A DNA stretch of 39,386 nt from assembly GCA_018607725.1 (NCBI GenBank), contig JABBAY010000154.1, forward strand, positions 1 through 39,386, in the 5' to 3' direction. This document shows positions 16,578 through 25,182 of the stretch, piece by piece. Both the position numbers and the translations under genes were made by a program. Source of the DNA: K189A clade bacterium (lineage in GTDB: Bacteria; Pseudomonadota; Gammaproteobacteria; Pseudomonadales; Azotimanducaceae). The number at the start of each line of letters is the position of its first letter. The stretch's first letter is position 1. Below the pieces are notes generated by a model. The model did not search any database. It was not told the origin of the DNA and saw only the letters and a list, made by a program, of their open reading frames with translations.

Positions 16578-17633
16578 GTGGTGGATAACATGTCTCGCCG
16601 GGGTTTTGACCCTTTGACCTATTATTTCGAAGATCAGGCGCCGGGTAGTGGCGAAGTGACAAAGGTCGCTGAGGGCTGTTATTGGGCGCGCTTACCCATG
16701 GGTGGGCGCCTGAATCACATCAACGTCTGGTTGCTGAAAGATCATGATGGCTGGACGATTGTGGATACCGGCCTGAATTCGCCGGATGTTCAGCAAGACT
16801 GGCAGGCTATTTTCAAGCAACACCTTGGCGGGCTACCTGTTATCCGAGTGATCGCGACGCATTTGCACGCAGATCACACGGGTAATGCCGGTTGGCTCTG
16901 TCGTCAATGGGGTTGTGAGCTCTGGATGAGTCGCAGTGATTTTTACATGTGTAAGGTGATGGCTGCCGATGGACCTGCTGACGTGCCGGATGACGCCATC
17001 AAGTTCTACCGTCAGGCTGGCTTTGATGAGGCCCGACTGGATCGATATCGCAGTCGCTTTGGTCAGTTCGGTGCCAATATCACGCCTTTACCAGCGGGCT
17101 ATCGACGGATCAAAGATGGTCAGTACATAGATATCGGTGGCCGCGAATGGCGAGCATTGATCGGTCATGGTCATGCGCCGGAACACGTCTGCTTATATTG
17201 TCCGGAGCTCAAGATCATTATCGGCGGTGACCAACTGCTACCAAAAATCACGCCTAATGTCGGGGTCCAGCCCTCGGAGCCGCAGGCTAATCCGTTGAAA
17301 GACTGGATCAACTCCTGTATTCGTTTCAGGGAATACCTGCCGCCAGATTTAATGGTTTTGCCTGCCCATGAAAGTATCTATACCGGTGTTCATGAGCGAT
17401 TGACCGCGTTAATCGACTGGCACGAGGTGGCACTCTTGAAGCTCTATGATTTATGCGCAGAGCCGCAACGCGCCGTCGATGTTTTCCCGGCATTGTTTCG
17501 CAGCAAAATTACGGATTGGACATATTTCCCGGCGACAGGCGAGGCCATAGCCCATCTGCATTGCGCCCTTGAGCGCAGAATGCTGAAGGTCGAAGTGGAT
17601 GCCGATGGGGTTGCCTGGTGGCGGCAGGCGTAG
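16578..17633 (+). CDS. MBL-fold hydrolase
   Basis: 351 residues. GTG codons at 16578 and 16581 are both well placed after AGAAGGAAG; ATG 16590 is too far. The zinc motif THLHADH (His95, His97, Asp99, His100) is followed by IGHGHAPEHV and IIGGDQLLPKITPNVG, giving further ligands. A C-terminal helical region (WHEVALLKLYDLCAEPQRAVDVFPALF) is typical of the larger glyoxalase-II-like or lactonase-like members. Substrate unknown. It is on the same strand as the amidotransferase but separated by 185 bp, and it sits beside acyl-CoA genes, so a thioesterase-type role is possible. Confidence 0.85.
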   Translation: MVDNMSRRGFDPLTYYFEDQAPGSGEVTKVAEGCYWARLPMGGRLNHINVWLLKDHDGWTIVDTGLNSPDVQQDWQAIFKQHLGGLPVIRVIATHLHADHTGNAGWLCRQWGCELWMSRSDFYMCKVMAADGPADVPDDAIKFYRQAGFDEARLDRYRSRFGQFGANITPLPAGYRRIKDGQYIDIGGREWRALIGHGHAPEHVCLYCPELKIIIGGDQLLPKITPNVGVQPSEPQANPLKDWINSCIRFREYLPPDLMVLPAHESIYTGVHERLTALIDWHEVALLKLYDLCAEPQRAVDVFPALFRSKITDWTYFPATGEAIAHLHCALERRMLKVEVDADGVAWWRQA

Positions 17634-17654
17634 CGGTTTTTTGTTCGAGTTGAT

Positions 17655-17682
17655 GCGGGCACACCCTATAGGCTGAGCCCGC
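17655..17682. terminator. possible bidirectional terminator hairpin
   Basis: GCGGGC (17655-17660) pairs with GCCCGC (17677-17682), and CCTATAGG inside the loop is itself palindromic. It lies in the 61-bp gap between the convergent MBL and SDR genes. A T-run (TTTTTT) lies upstream rather than downstream on the plus strand, so as a minus-strand terminator it would have a U-tract about 13 bases on. Tentative. Confidence 0.4.
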
Positions 17683-17694
17683 GAGTCACTCGAC

Positions 17695-18456
17695 TTACTT
17701 GGGGGCGAAACGCACGCCGGCATCAACTCGGATAGTGCTGCCGTTCATCATGCAGTTCTCGTAGATAGCGACTGCCATCTTGGCATACTCGATCGGACGG
17801 CCCATGCGCTTCGGAAACGCTGCGTCTTTGACCAGATTTTGCGACGCAGCTTCAGGAATACCCTTGGTAATGCCAGTGCTGAATAGACTGGGAGCTATAG
17901 TCATCACCCGTACACCCATGCTGCCAAGATCTCGGGCCATTGTCAGCGTCATAGCCGCTATGCCGCCTTTAGCTGCGGAGTAAGCCACTTGGCCGATTTG
18001 GCCCTCGAATGCCGCGATGGATGCCGTATTGATAATCACGCCCCGCTCACCATCTTCGTTAGGCTCGTTGGTGCCCATTTTTTCTGCTGTCAGCCGAGAG
18101 ATATTGAAAGCGGAAATCAAATTGAGATCAATGACTCTTTGAAAGTCTGCTAACGGGTGGGCCCCGTCCCTGGCAACTGTGCGCTTGGCGAGACCGCCGC
18201 CGGCTGTGTTACAGACAAAGTGGACGCCACCGAGTTGTTCGACAGCTGCATTGATCGCGGCTTCCGTACCTTCATAGTCCATGACGTTGCAAGGATAAAA
18301 GGTGGCACCCAAACGTTCTGCAACGGCGGCACCGTCAGACGTGGGCAAGTCCAGTATGGCGAGCTTGCCGCCTTTCTCTACCCACAGTTCGGCGGTTGCC
18401 AAGGCCATGCCGGATGCGCCACCGACTATAATTGCGCTGTGATCTTTAATTTCCAT
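17695..18456 (-). CDS. short-chain dehydrogenase, HSD10-like 3-hydroxyacyl-CoA type
   Basis: 253 residues from ATG 18456 (AGAGAG upstream); an upstream ATG at 18492 adds 12 residues before the first strand. The Rossmann motif is GGASGMA (12-18), the Asp after the second strand (LDLP) suggests NAD, and the catalytic set is Ser146, Tyr159 and Lys163 (AYSAAK). The phrases [36 protein letters not shown] and IRVDAGVR match the type-II 3-hydroxyacyl-CoA dehydrogenase (HSD10) branch, which oxidises 3-hydroxyacyl-CoA or 3-hydroxy-2-methylacyl-CoA. Divergent from two acyl-CoA dehydrogenases, which fits a beta-oxidation role. Confidence 0.88.
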   Translation of the reverse strand: MEIKDHSAIIVGGASGMALATAELWVEKGGKLAILDLPTSDGAAVAERLGATFYPCNVMDYEGTEAAINAAVEQLGGVHFVCNTAGGGLAKRTVARDGAHPLADFQRVIDLNLISAFNISRLTAEKMGTNEPNEDGERGVIINTASIAAFEGQIGQVAYSAAKGGIAAMTLTMARDLGSMGVRVMTIAPSLFSTGITKGIPEAASQNLVKDAAFPKRMGRPIEYAKMAVAIYENCMMNGSTIRVDAGVRFAPK

Positions 18457-18597
18457 GGTTCTCTCTTTGATTGCGATGGTGAGTGTCTGCAAGGCATCAC
18501 GGGGTTTCCGGGCCTGGCGGTTTTTTATATCGTCATGATCATACTTACCCAGATTTCAGTCTGACTCAAGCCAACTTTCACAAAAATGCCCCGTCGG

Positions 18598-18613
18598 TGA
18601 CGTTCGAGCGTCA
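18598..18613. promoter_or_regulatory. palindromic candidate operator TGACG-N6-CGTCA
   Basis: TGACG and CGTCA arms are exact, with TTCGAG between. The site lies in the 418-bp gap between the divergent SDR and acyl-CoA dehydrogenase genes, where a TetR- or GntR-type repressor could control both. No regulator gene is in the window next to it. The rest of the gap shows no gene I can support. Confidence 0.4.
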
Positions 18614-18874
18614 TGTCTGCTTTTTTCCACAGGACGGCTCTGATGCTGGCAGGTGAGGGAATGTCGTGACAGCCTGCAGTTGCAGCCGAGTTTGATGTTC
18701 TGGCCGTGTCTGGGGTACAGTGCGCTTCTGGCTGGCTCGGGACTGAATTGATGAGTGACCGGATTTTTCTCTGCAAACGGATTCCGTCAATTAGTCCTTT
18801 AATATATTGTTAGACGCAAAAAAAACAGTACCGATGGTGCGACATATCAACGACAGAAATTGGAGCATGTGGAC

Positions 18875-20095
18875 ATGGTTGAACTCAGTGACGAGCAGGA
18901 GGCATTCCGCCAGTCAGTACGAACTTGGCTAGACGAAAATTTCCCACCGAGGTTAAAGGGTAAAGGCGCTGAACTGTTGGGCTATGGTGAGTATACCGGT
19001 CCACTGCAGGACGACGCGTCACTTTGGCAACAGCGGCTGGGAGGCAAAGGCTGGGGCACGCCCACTTGGCCGAGCCAATATGGCGGTGGCGGTCTTGATC
19101 ATATTCAGACCAAGATCCTACATGAAGAAATGAATCGGATTGGTGCTTTTAACCCGATTATTGTGTTGGCGGGCATGGGTGTCACGATGGTTGGCCCGAC
19201 GATTCTCGAATACGGCACCGAAGATCAGAAGATCCGCCATCTGCCGCCCATGTGTCGTGGTGAAATACGCTGGTGTTTGGGTTATTCGGAGCCAAATGCG
19301 GGCTCTGACCTAGCTTCACTGGCGACTAAAGCTGAAGATCAGGGTGATAGCTGGGTGGTCAATGGGCAAAAGGTCTGGACCTCTGGGGCCGATATTTCGC
19401 AATGGTGTGGCGCGCTCGTGCGTACCGACAGTAAGGCCAAGAAGCGTAACGGGATCAGTTTTCTGATGCTGAAAATGGATCAACCAGGCATCGAAACGCG
19501 ACCCATCAAGCTGATCGCTGGAGCTTCACCATTTTGTGAGACATTTTTCACCGATGCTCGAGCCGACAAGACCGATATGCTGGGTAATTTGAATGATGGC
19601 TGGAGTGTTGGCAAACGCTTGCTGCAACACGAACGCGCGAGCCAAACCGGCGTACGGAATACCGGTGGCGGCAAGTCAGAGGCGTTGCAAGACATGGCTA
19701 AGCGTTATGTGGGTGCAGATGCCGAGGGGCGTCTGGATGATGCAGATCTGCGTTTACGACTGGCAAACCACTTAATGGATGCGCAGGCGCATGGCTTGAC
19801 CATCAGTCGGATTGCCGCAGAGGCTAGAGGCAATGTCGAGGTTAGTGCCTCGGCGTCGATATTGAAAAATTCAGCCACGCATGTGGCCCAAACCCAATCG
19901 GAACTGACCCTTGAGTTGATGGGGCATAGCGGTCTCGGCTGGGAAGGCGAGGGCTTTAATGATGCTGAGCTTGCAACGGTCCGCAACTGGCTGTCAGGTA
20001 AAGCCATGTCGATCTACGGGGGTTCATTTGAGGTGCAGAACAATATCATCTCGAAAAATATTTTAGGTCTCCCGGAAAATACCCAAAAGGGCTGA
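18875..20095 (+). CDS. acyl-CoA dehydrogenase, larger partner
   Basis: 406 residues from ATG 18875, chosen because GGAG is 9 bp upstream; TTG 18860 and GTG 18869 are less likely. Flavoprotein that introduces an alpha-beta double bond in acyl-CoA. Features are an N-terminal helical domain (LSDEQEAFRQSVRTWLDENFP), the FAD/substrate middle domain with CLGYSEPNAGSDLASLATKAE and WVVNGQKVWTSGA, and the C-terminal helical domain ending IYGGSFEVQNNIISKNILGLP. It is 27 bp from a second, shorter acyl-CoA dehydrogenase. Such tandem pairs often form heteromers in side-chain or cyclic acyl-CoA (for example steroid) catabolism, which is inferred here. Confidence 0.92.
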   Translation: MVELSDEQEAFRQSVRTWLDENFPPRLKGKGAELLGYGEYTGPLQDDASLWQQRLGGKGWGTPTWPSQYGGGGLDHIQTKILHEEMNRIGAFNPIIVLAGMGVTMVGPTILEYGTEDQKIRHLPPMCRGEIRWCLGYSEPNAGSDLASLATKAEDQGDSWVVNGQKVWTSGADISQWCGALVRTDSKAKKRNGISFLMLKMDQPGIETRPIKLIAGASPFCETFFTDARADKTDMLGNLNDGWSVGKRLLQHERASQTGVRNTGGGKSEALQDMAKRYVGADAEGRLDDADLRLRLANHLMDAQAHGLTISRIAAEARGNVEVSASASILKNSATHVAQTQSELTLELMGHSGLGWEGEGFNDAELATVRNWLSGKAMSIYGGSFEVQNNIISKNILGLPENTQKG

Positions 20096-20122
20096 TCCCT
20101 ACAAATTAAGGAAGTCGTCAGG

Positions 20123-21259
20123 ATGGCAGCATTAACGGAAGAACAAACAATGATCAAAGACCAGGCGCAGGCCTGGGTTACCGAACAGGCCCCGGTCGCC
20201 AAGTTTCGTGCGATGCGCGACAGCGGTGTTGAACAAGGGTTTCAAGTGGAAACCTGGCAGGCTATGGTCGACATGGGCTGGACCGGAATTATAGTGCCTG
20301 AGCAATATGGTGGTTCAGATCTTGGCTACCTGACATTTGGCATCGTCCTGGAGGAAACCGGCAAGCACCTGACCGCCTCACCATTACTGGCTTCGGCCCT
20401 GGTGGGCGCGTCTGCGCTATTGTTGGGTGGCACTGAAGCTCAAAAGCAGGCTTGGCTGCCTAAAGTCGTCGACGGCTCTGAAATTTTGACGCTTGCAGTG
20501 GATGAAGGCCCCAGGCATGCGCCCAATGTCATCGCGCTACGTGCAGAAAAAACCGCTGACGGTTTTAGTTTGACGGGCCGTAAGACGATGGTACTCGAGG
20601 GTGGTGCGGCGACGACATTGATTGTCGCGACTCGGACCAGTGGTTCGGCAGGGGATGCGGGGGGTATTACTGTGTTTTTGCTGCCAGCGGATACTGCCGG
20701 AATCAGTCGGCAAGTGCTCAAAACTGCGGATAGCCGTGGCTATGCCAATATTGATTTTGAGGGTGTTATCGTCGGTGAAGACGCGATCCTCGGCGAGCTA
20801 GATCAAGGCGCAGGTTTACTGACAGACATTCTGGATCGGGGCCGAGCGGGTCTGGCGGCGGAGATGCTGGGAACGGCGGCGCAGGCGTTTGCGATGAACC
20901 TGGATTACCTGAAAACCCGAGTTCAGTTCGGTCAGGTGATCGGCGCTTTTCAAGCCTTGGGTCACCGTGCAGCCATATTGTTTTCAGAGATGGAGTTGGC
21001 TCGATCCTGCGTTGAAGCCGCACTGCAGGGCATTGATGGGGAGGTGCCGAGCCAGGCACAATTGTGTTCCCTGTCGAAATGTCAGGCTGGCGCTTTCCTG
21101 CACCATATGTCGAACGAGCTAATCCAGATTCATGGTGGTATTGGTATGACCGATGATTTTGATGCCGGCTTCTATCTCAAGCGCGCTCGGGCTGTAGAGG
21201 GTGCCTATGGCAACCAGGCATTTCATCGTAACCGCTACGCGCAATTGCTTAATTTTTAG
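20123..21259 (+). CDS. acyl-CoA dehydrogenase, smaller partner
   Basis: 378 residues; AAGGAAG upstream of ATG 20123. N-terminal helices are followed by MGWTGIIVPEQYGGSDLGYLTFG. The middle domain is less conserved than in the preceding gene: the usual AxTEPxAGSD loop is replaced by AVDEGPRHAPNV. This suggests altered FAD or substrate contacts. The C-terminal domain keeps QFGQVIGAFQALGHRAA, IQIHGGIGMTDDFDAGFYLKRA and a RN-type end. Divergence in the middle domain with conserved interface segments is what one expects from the non-equivalent subunit of a heteromeric enzyme; that is inference. Confidence 0.9.
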   Translation: MAALTEEQTMIKDQAQAWVTEQAPVAKFRAMRDSGVEQGFQVETWQAMVDMGWTGIIVPEQYGGSDLGYLTFGIVLEETGKHLTASPLLASALVGASALLLGGTEAQKQAWLPKVVDGSEILTLAVDEGPRHAPNVIALRAEKTADGFSLTGRKTMVLEGGAATTLIVATRTSGSAGDAGGITVFLLPADTAGISRQVLKTADSRGYANIDFEGVIVGEDAILGELDQGAGLLTDILDRGRAGLAAEMLGTAAQAFAMNLDYLKTRVQFGQVIGAFQALGHRAAILFSEMELARSCVEAALQGIDGEVPSQAQLCSLSKCQAGAFLHHMSNELIQIHGGIGMTDDFDAGFYLKRARAVEGAYGNQAFHRNRYAQLLNF

Positions 21260-21305
21260 TCGAATTCAGGCGTGGGTTGATCCTGTTTGATGGGCTGAAA
21301 GCCGC

Positions 21306-21329
21306 GCGAGCCGGTGATTACCGGCTCGC
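21306..21329 (+). terminator. 10-bp hairpin after the acyl-CoA dehydrogenase operon
   Basis: GCGAGCCGGT, loop GATT, ACCGGCTCGC: a perfect 10-bp GC-rich stem 47 bp after the stop. No U-tract follows (CCCCGG comes next), so it may act as an RNA 3'-end protector or Rho-assisted terminator rather than a classic intrinsic one. Confidence 0.6.
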
Positions 21330-21546
21330 CCCCGGTGGGTGGGCGGGCAGATCGTCCCCGTTTGAATTTAAAATGCAATTAATTCGCCATTTCGTGGACT
21401 AATAGTCAAATTCGTGATGAGTTACGCATGATGGCCGGCATTGTGTGATAATCCCCCTTAGCATTGACGCGAGCCGCGCTTTGAGCGCGCGCCTGTGGTA
21501 CATGTGAGCAGTAATGTCGGTTATAGAGCGATACTTAAGAGGTTGC

Positions 21547-22410
21547 ATGAAAATTCCGAAACGACTCCAGCCATTGCTGGAAGACGGCTTGATCGATGAG
21601 GTCCAGGGTCGATTGATGAGTGGTAAGGAAGCGGATGTCTTTATCGTTCGCTGCGGCGCTGAGGTGCGCTGTGCAAAAGTTTATAAGGAAGCCAACAAAC
21701 GTGGTTTTAAGCAGGCCGTCACTTACCAGGAAGGCCGTAAAGTGCGGAATACACGGCGAGCTCGAGCGATGGAGAAGGGCTCGAAGTTTGGTCGACAGCA
21801 GCAAGAAGAAACCTGGCAGACCGCCGAAGTGGATGCTTTAAAGCTCTTGGCCAGTGCCGGCGTGCGAGTGCCGGTGCCCTACAGCTGCGTCGATGGTGTG
21901 TTGTTGATGGAGATGATCTTTGATGCCGAAGGCAGCGTCGCGCCGCGATTGAGTGAGGTGACCTTCACGCGAGAAGAGGCCCTTCGAGATCATGCAGTGA
22001 TGATGCATTACGTTCAGCTAATGCTTTGCGCGGGTATTATTCATGGTGATCTTTCAGAGTTTAATGTCTTGGTGGACTCCAATGGTCCCGTGATTATAGA
22101 TTTACCGCAGGTTGTTGATGCCGCGGGTAATAACCATGCCGAGGCGATGCTGGCTCGGGACGTGAACAATATCACAGGGTATTACGGGCTGTTTGCCTCC
22201 GAACTGCTCGACACCCGCTATGCACAAGAAATGTGGGCGCTTTACGAAGAGGGCACGCTTGAGCCAGATACCCCGCTGACGGGTGAGTTCGAGGAAAGTA
22301 CCGAGCTGGCAGACGTTGATGCCGTGATGGCCGAAATAGACGCGGTCAGAATGGAAGAGATGGAGCGGTTGGAGCGTCTACGAGAGGCAGAATCTGACCT
22401 GGAATCTTAG
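21547..22410 (+). CDS. PA4780-type RIO-family serine protein kinase
   Basis: 287 residues from ATG 21547 (AAGAGG upstream); an ATG at 21514 adds 11 residues not seen in the Pseudomonas homologue. Atypical RIO kinase fold: nucleotide loop SGKEADVFIV (25-34), Lys44 in AKVYKE, catalytic loop HGDLSEFN (166-173) and metal Asp185 in IIDLPQ. The stretch NKRGFKQAVTYQEGRKVRNTRRARAM is highly like PA4780. Acidic C-terminus with coiled-coil character (MEEMERLERLREAESDLES). Substrates in bacteria are poorly known. It stands alone. Confidence 0.93.
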   Translation: MKIPKRLQPLLEDGLIDEVQGRLMSGKEADVFIVRCGAEVRCAKVYKEANKRGFKQAVTYQEGRKVRNTRRARAMEKGSKFGRQQQEETWQTAEVDALKLLASAGVRVPVPYSCVDGVLLMEMIFDAEGSVAPRLSEVTFTREEALRDHAVMMHYVQLMLCAGIIHGDLSEFNVLVDSNGPVIIDLPQVVDAAGNNHAEAMLARDVNNITGYYGLFASELLDTRYAQEMWALYEEGTLEPDTPLTGEFEESTELADVDAVMAEIDAVRMEEMERLERLREAESDLES

Positions 22411-22508
22411 TGATAAATGTAAGTCACTGAATGATTTTACCCACAGCCCGCCATTGCGTTTGCGCCCACGCTCGAATTGTTCCGGGTGCTCCAGTGAATT
22501 CCGAAGAA

Positions 22509-22525
22509 AAGTGAGACGCTCACTT
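22509..22525. repeat. 7-bp hairpin AAGTGAG-ACG-CTCACTT
   Basis: Exact inverted repeat with a 3-nt loop, 99 bp after the RIO kinase stop in the 240-bp gap before the next gene. No U-tract follows. It may be a weak terminator or an operator for the small downstream gene. Confidence 0.4.
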
Positions 22526-22650
22526 GCTGTGTGACCAGGCAAAGTGTTGATGCCGATCGGGTCAGCCACTAGAGAGATCCGGTAGGGTTTCTTCAGACAG
22601 AACTACTAACCGAATTTACAACTCATACATTATTTAGCGAGTAGACAAGC

Positions 22651-22917
22651 ATGCAGGCGAAAGTTGACAAGATTTTAGTTTACCTGAATAAGGTAACGAC
22701 CCGTTGCACCTACGGCGCAGTTGCTAAGGTATTAGGCATTAATGCCCGTTCAGTGAGTCAGTTGCTCGGCGAGCACCGGCCTGAGGCGTCTTGGGTTGTC
22801 AGTGCCACCAGTGGCGATCCGACAGACTATCTTGATAGTGAGAAACATCCAGAGCTGTACCGCACCACCCGCATTATTACCTCAGCTGAGGTCCTCAAGC
22901 GAAATCTCGGTCTGTAA
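22651..22917 (+). CDS. small MGMT-like winged-helix protein
   Basis: 88 residues. The segment TRCTYGAVAKVLGINARSVSQLLG (17-40) resembles the DNA-binding helix-turn-helix of O6-alkylguanine transferases (YGxxAxxxG..ARxVGxxL). The alkyl-acceptor motif PCHR is missing; PEASWVVSATSGDPTDY follows instead. This is the pattern of small conserved proteins related to, but distinct from, alkyltransferase-like (ATL) proteins. A role in sensing or binding DNA lesions is a guess from that similarity. ATG 22651 has no strong ribosome site. It is flanked by gaps of 240 and 505 bp. Confidence 0.7.
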   Translation: MQAKVDKILVYLNKVTTRCTYGAVAKVLGINARSVSQLLGEHRPEASWVVSATSGDPTDYLDSEKHPELYRTTRIITSAEVLKRNLGL

Positions 22918-23090
22918 TCACGGCGACTCTTTCTCGGTGTCGGACCATTGTGTCTCCGGCACCCGTGAAGTTGAACAGAAGTTGAGCGAAAGTTACAAAA
23001 CGTTAGTGGTGACGAACAGCTGGACTTCGAGGTCGTAAAATCTATACCTCTTGGAAGTATTCGTGCGAAAACTGCGGGCGTCACATCAAG

Positions 23091-23115
23091 CCCGACCTCG
23101 GTTGGGGCATTTTTT
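23091..23115 (+). terminator. Rho-independent terminator-like hairpin
   Basis: CCCGACC, loop TC, GGTTGGG (one G-U pair), then GCATTTTTT. It lies 174 bp after the small MGMT-like gene. The rest of 22918-23422 contains no gene I can support. Confidence 0.5.
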
Positions 23116-23422
23116 ATGCCCGTTCTGGCGCTCAAGTGAGCTGGGTTGGTGTCGCAAACCCTGTAGTTGAGCCGAATGCGAGTTGGTCGCTGATGTCTGT
23201 CGGCCGCAGCTCAGTCGGAGTGCCGCGAGCGATGGTGATGTGGCCGTGAACCGCGATGCATGGACGCTCGGTAGTCAATGTCATAGCGAGAGTCGTCTGA
23301 ATAGGACCAGGGTAATTGTAGACGAGTTATATTGTCAGGATAAAAAATAACCATTAAACGTTAGTGTACAAACGCGACTTAGATCGCGATCAGAAGGCCT
23401 GCGAAAACTCGCCACGGACTCT

Positions 23423-24844
23423 CTAAGTGCGAGCGAGCGTATGGCTGGCTTTGAGTACGGATTGCTGATTCCAGTACCAGGCCCCGGTGCCCACCAAGAC
23501 ATTAGTGACCGCGGTTGCCACGAAGATGCCCACATAACCCCAATAAGTATTGGCGATGATGGCCAATGGAATGTAAACAATCACAGTTCTGACGATTGAG
23601 ATAACCAGGGCTGGCATTGGCAGCCCTCGAGCATTAAAGCTCGAACTGGCAATCTGCATGATGCCCATAAAGCCAATGCTCAAAGGTATAATCAGGAAAA
23701 ATGCCCGGGCGACCTCATGGACAACCTGGTTATCGTCTATCAACGTCACGACCAAGTCACCGATTAACATCATCGTCACGAAAGTGAATAGGCCCCAGCC
23801 GAGGCTGAACCAATTGGTCAGGAACAGGGCGCGCTTAACCCGGTCAATGCGACCGGCGCCCCAGTTCTGACCGATAAAGGGCTCTACTGAGGATGATGCG
23901 GACCAAAGAATCATATGGGCCATGGTTTCTACTCGGGTTGCGACGTTATATCCCGCCACTACCTCATGTCCGTGGCCCGCAAGTAAGCGGGTGATGATCA
24001 ACATGGAAGCTGGCATCACCAGGCCACTCATGACGGCCGGGCCGCCAACGTGCAGGATTGCGGCCCATGACTTAAAGATGCCGGTAAGTGATAGCTGCAT
24101 CATGCGAGATCGGTACAATAAGATGCTGTACAGGGCGATGCTCCAGAACCGCGAGATGACATACGCCCAGGCGGCACCGGCGATGCCCATTTCGGGAATG
24201 CCAAACCAGCCAAAGATCAGTACGGGGCCTAGAAGGATCTGTATGACCGAGCCAGTGGTCATGATGATGCCGGGACTCGCGGCGCTGCCGGTAGCCCTGA
24301 GCAGGGTAGAACCGACCATCGATAACACAAAGAAAGGCACGCCGAGCATGTAAACTCGTAAATAGGCCGTCGTCATCTCGAGCACAAGACCTTCCGCACC
24401 GAGACTGCTGACAATAGCGTCTGCAAAAACCGCCGCCAGCATGCCCAGGATACCACCGATGACCACGGCCATAATCTGCGCGTGGGTAACCAACAGTTTG
24501 ACGCGCTCGTTGTCGCCGGAGCCCATGGCTCGAGCAATAACCGATGACGCACCTGAGCTAATGCCGCCAGCAAAAGCAAACAGCGTAATCGTGATCGGAA
24601 AGGCGAAACCCATGGCGGCCAGCGCCTCGGTGCCGACGATGCCCAAGTAGATAGCCTCAGCGAGTTGGGCAATGTTCATCGTGACAGTGCCCATGGCCAT
24701 AAATGAGCCCAAGCGAATCAAATGTTTGCCGACCGGGCCGCGGGTAAACCCTCCTCTTATTGTCGGTGCTGCGGGTAGGGGCTTAGTCGCCACGCTGGCA
24801 GTAGCCGTCACCGGTTGTGGATCGTCAGCGTGGTTATTGGTCAT
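23423..24844 (-). CDS. MATE-family efflux transporter
   Basis: 473 residues with about twelve hydrophobic helices in two six-helix halves. Typical MATE phrases are the N-terminal LGSFMAMGTVTMNIAQLAEAIYLGIVGTEALAAMGFAFPI and, between helices, SSGASSVIARAMGSGD, then LRATGSAASPGIIM, and VEPFIGQNWGAGR in the second half. MATE proteins export cationic drugs or metabolites by sodium or proton antiport. The first 34 residues are hydrophilic and Pro/Thr-rich; a later start is possible since no ribosome site is clear at 24844. It follows the enolase-superfamily gene on the same strand after 338 bp. Confidence 0.92.
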   Translation of the reverse strand: MTNNHADDPQPVTATASVATKPLPAAPTIRGGFTRGPVGKHLIRLGSFMAMGTVTMNIAQLAEAIYLGIVGTEALAAMGFAFPITITLFAFAGGISSGASSVIARAMGSGDNERVKLLVTHAQIMAVVIGGILGMLAAVFADAIVSSLGAEGLVLEMTTAYLRVYMLGVPFFVLSMVGSTLLRATGSAASPGIIMTTGSVIQILLGPVLIFGWFGIPEMGIAGAAWAYVISRFWSIALYSILLYRSRMMQLSLTGIFKSWAAILHVGGPAVMSGLVMPASMLIITRLLAGHGHEVVAGYNVATRVETMAHMILWSASSSVEPFIGQNWGAGRIDRVKRALFLTNWFSLGWGLFTFVTMMLIGDLVVTLIDDNQVVHEVARAFFLIIPLSIGFMGIMQIASSSFNARGLPMPALVISIVRTVIVYIPLAIIANTYWGYVGIFVATAVTNVLVGTGAWYWNQQSVLKASHTLART

Positions 24845-25080
24845 CGGGTACGCGCCTCACTCGATTTTACTCAGACGTCATGATACACATAAATACCGAT
24901 CTAAGAGCGATGCTTTGCGGGTCTTTTCTAGTTGCTCGACAGCAATGGTCGTCTGAGTGAATAATTGAAGGGTTGTGGCTAAGCCGGATCGCCACTAAGC
25001 CTAAACGATGCCAGCCGCTAATAAAAAAATACTCGAGTGCCAGCTTTAGGTGAGGGCACATGTGGGCTGATGTGGAGCCG

Positions 25081-25107
25081 GCTCACAACGGTGTTACCGT
25101 TTTGAGC
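25081..25107 (-). terminator. 12-bp hairpin after the enolase-superfamily operon
   Basis: GCTCACAACGGT and ACCGTTTTGAGC pair over 12 positions with one mismatch and a GTT loop. It lies 76 bp beyond the stop of the minus-strand dehydratase-like gene, in a 338-bp gap before MATE. No U-run follows on either strand. Otherwise this gap shows nothing I can assign. Confidence 0.5.
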
Positions 25108-25182
25108 GGCCCACTCAATCCTGATAGCCCCTGATGGCGGACAAATTTCTAGTGGTCATGCGAGGCAGGGCCCCGTGCAAGA

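Noticed and set aside
18525-18776. 83-codon minus-strand frame in the divergent promoter region
   Set aside because: No ribosome site or family; the region contains the palindromic operator candidate and is more likely regulatory.
22980-23250. Frames resembling a cold-shock-domain tail (GDEQLDFEVVK) or a CxxC peptide (SCENCGRH)
   Set aside because: Both lack a start codon, are in different frames and overlap a terminator-like hairpin; at best a decayed remnant.
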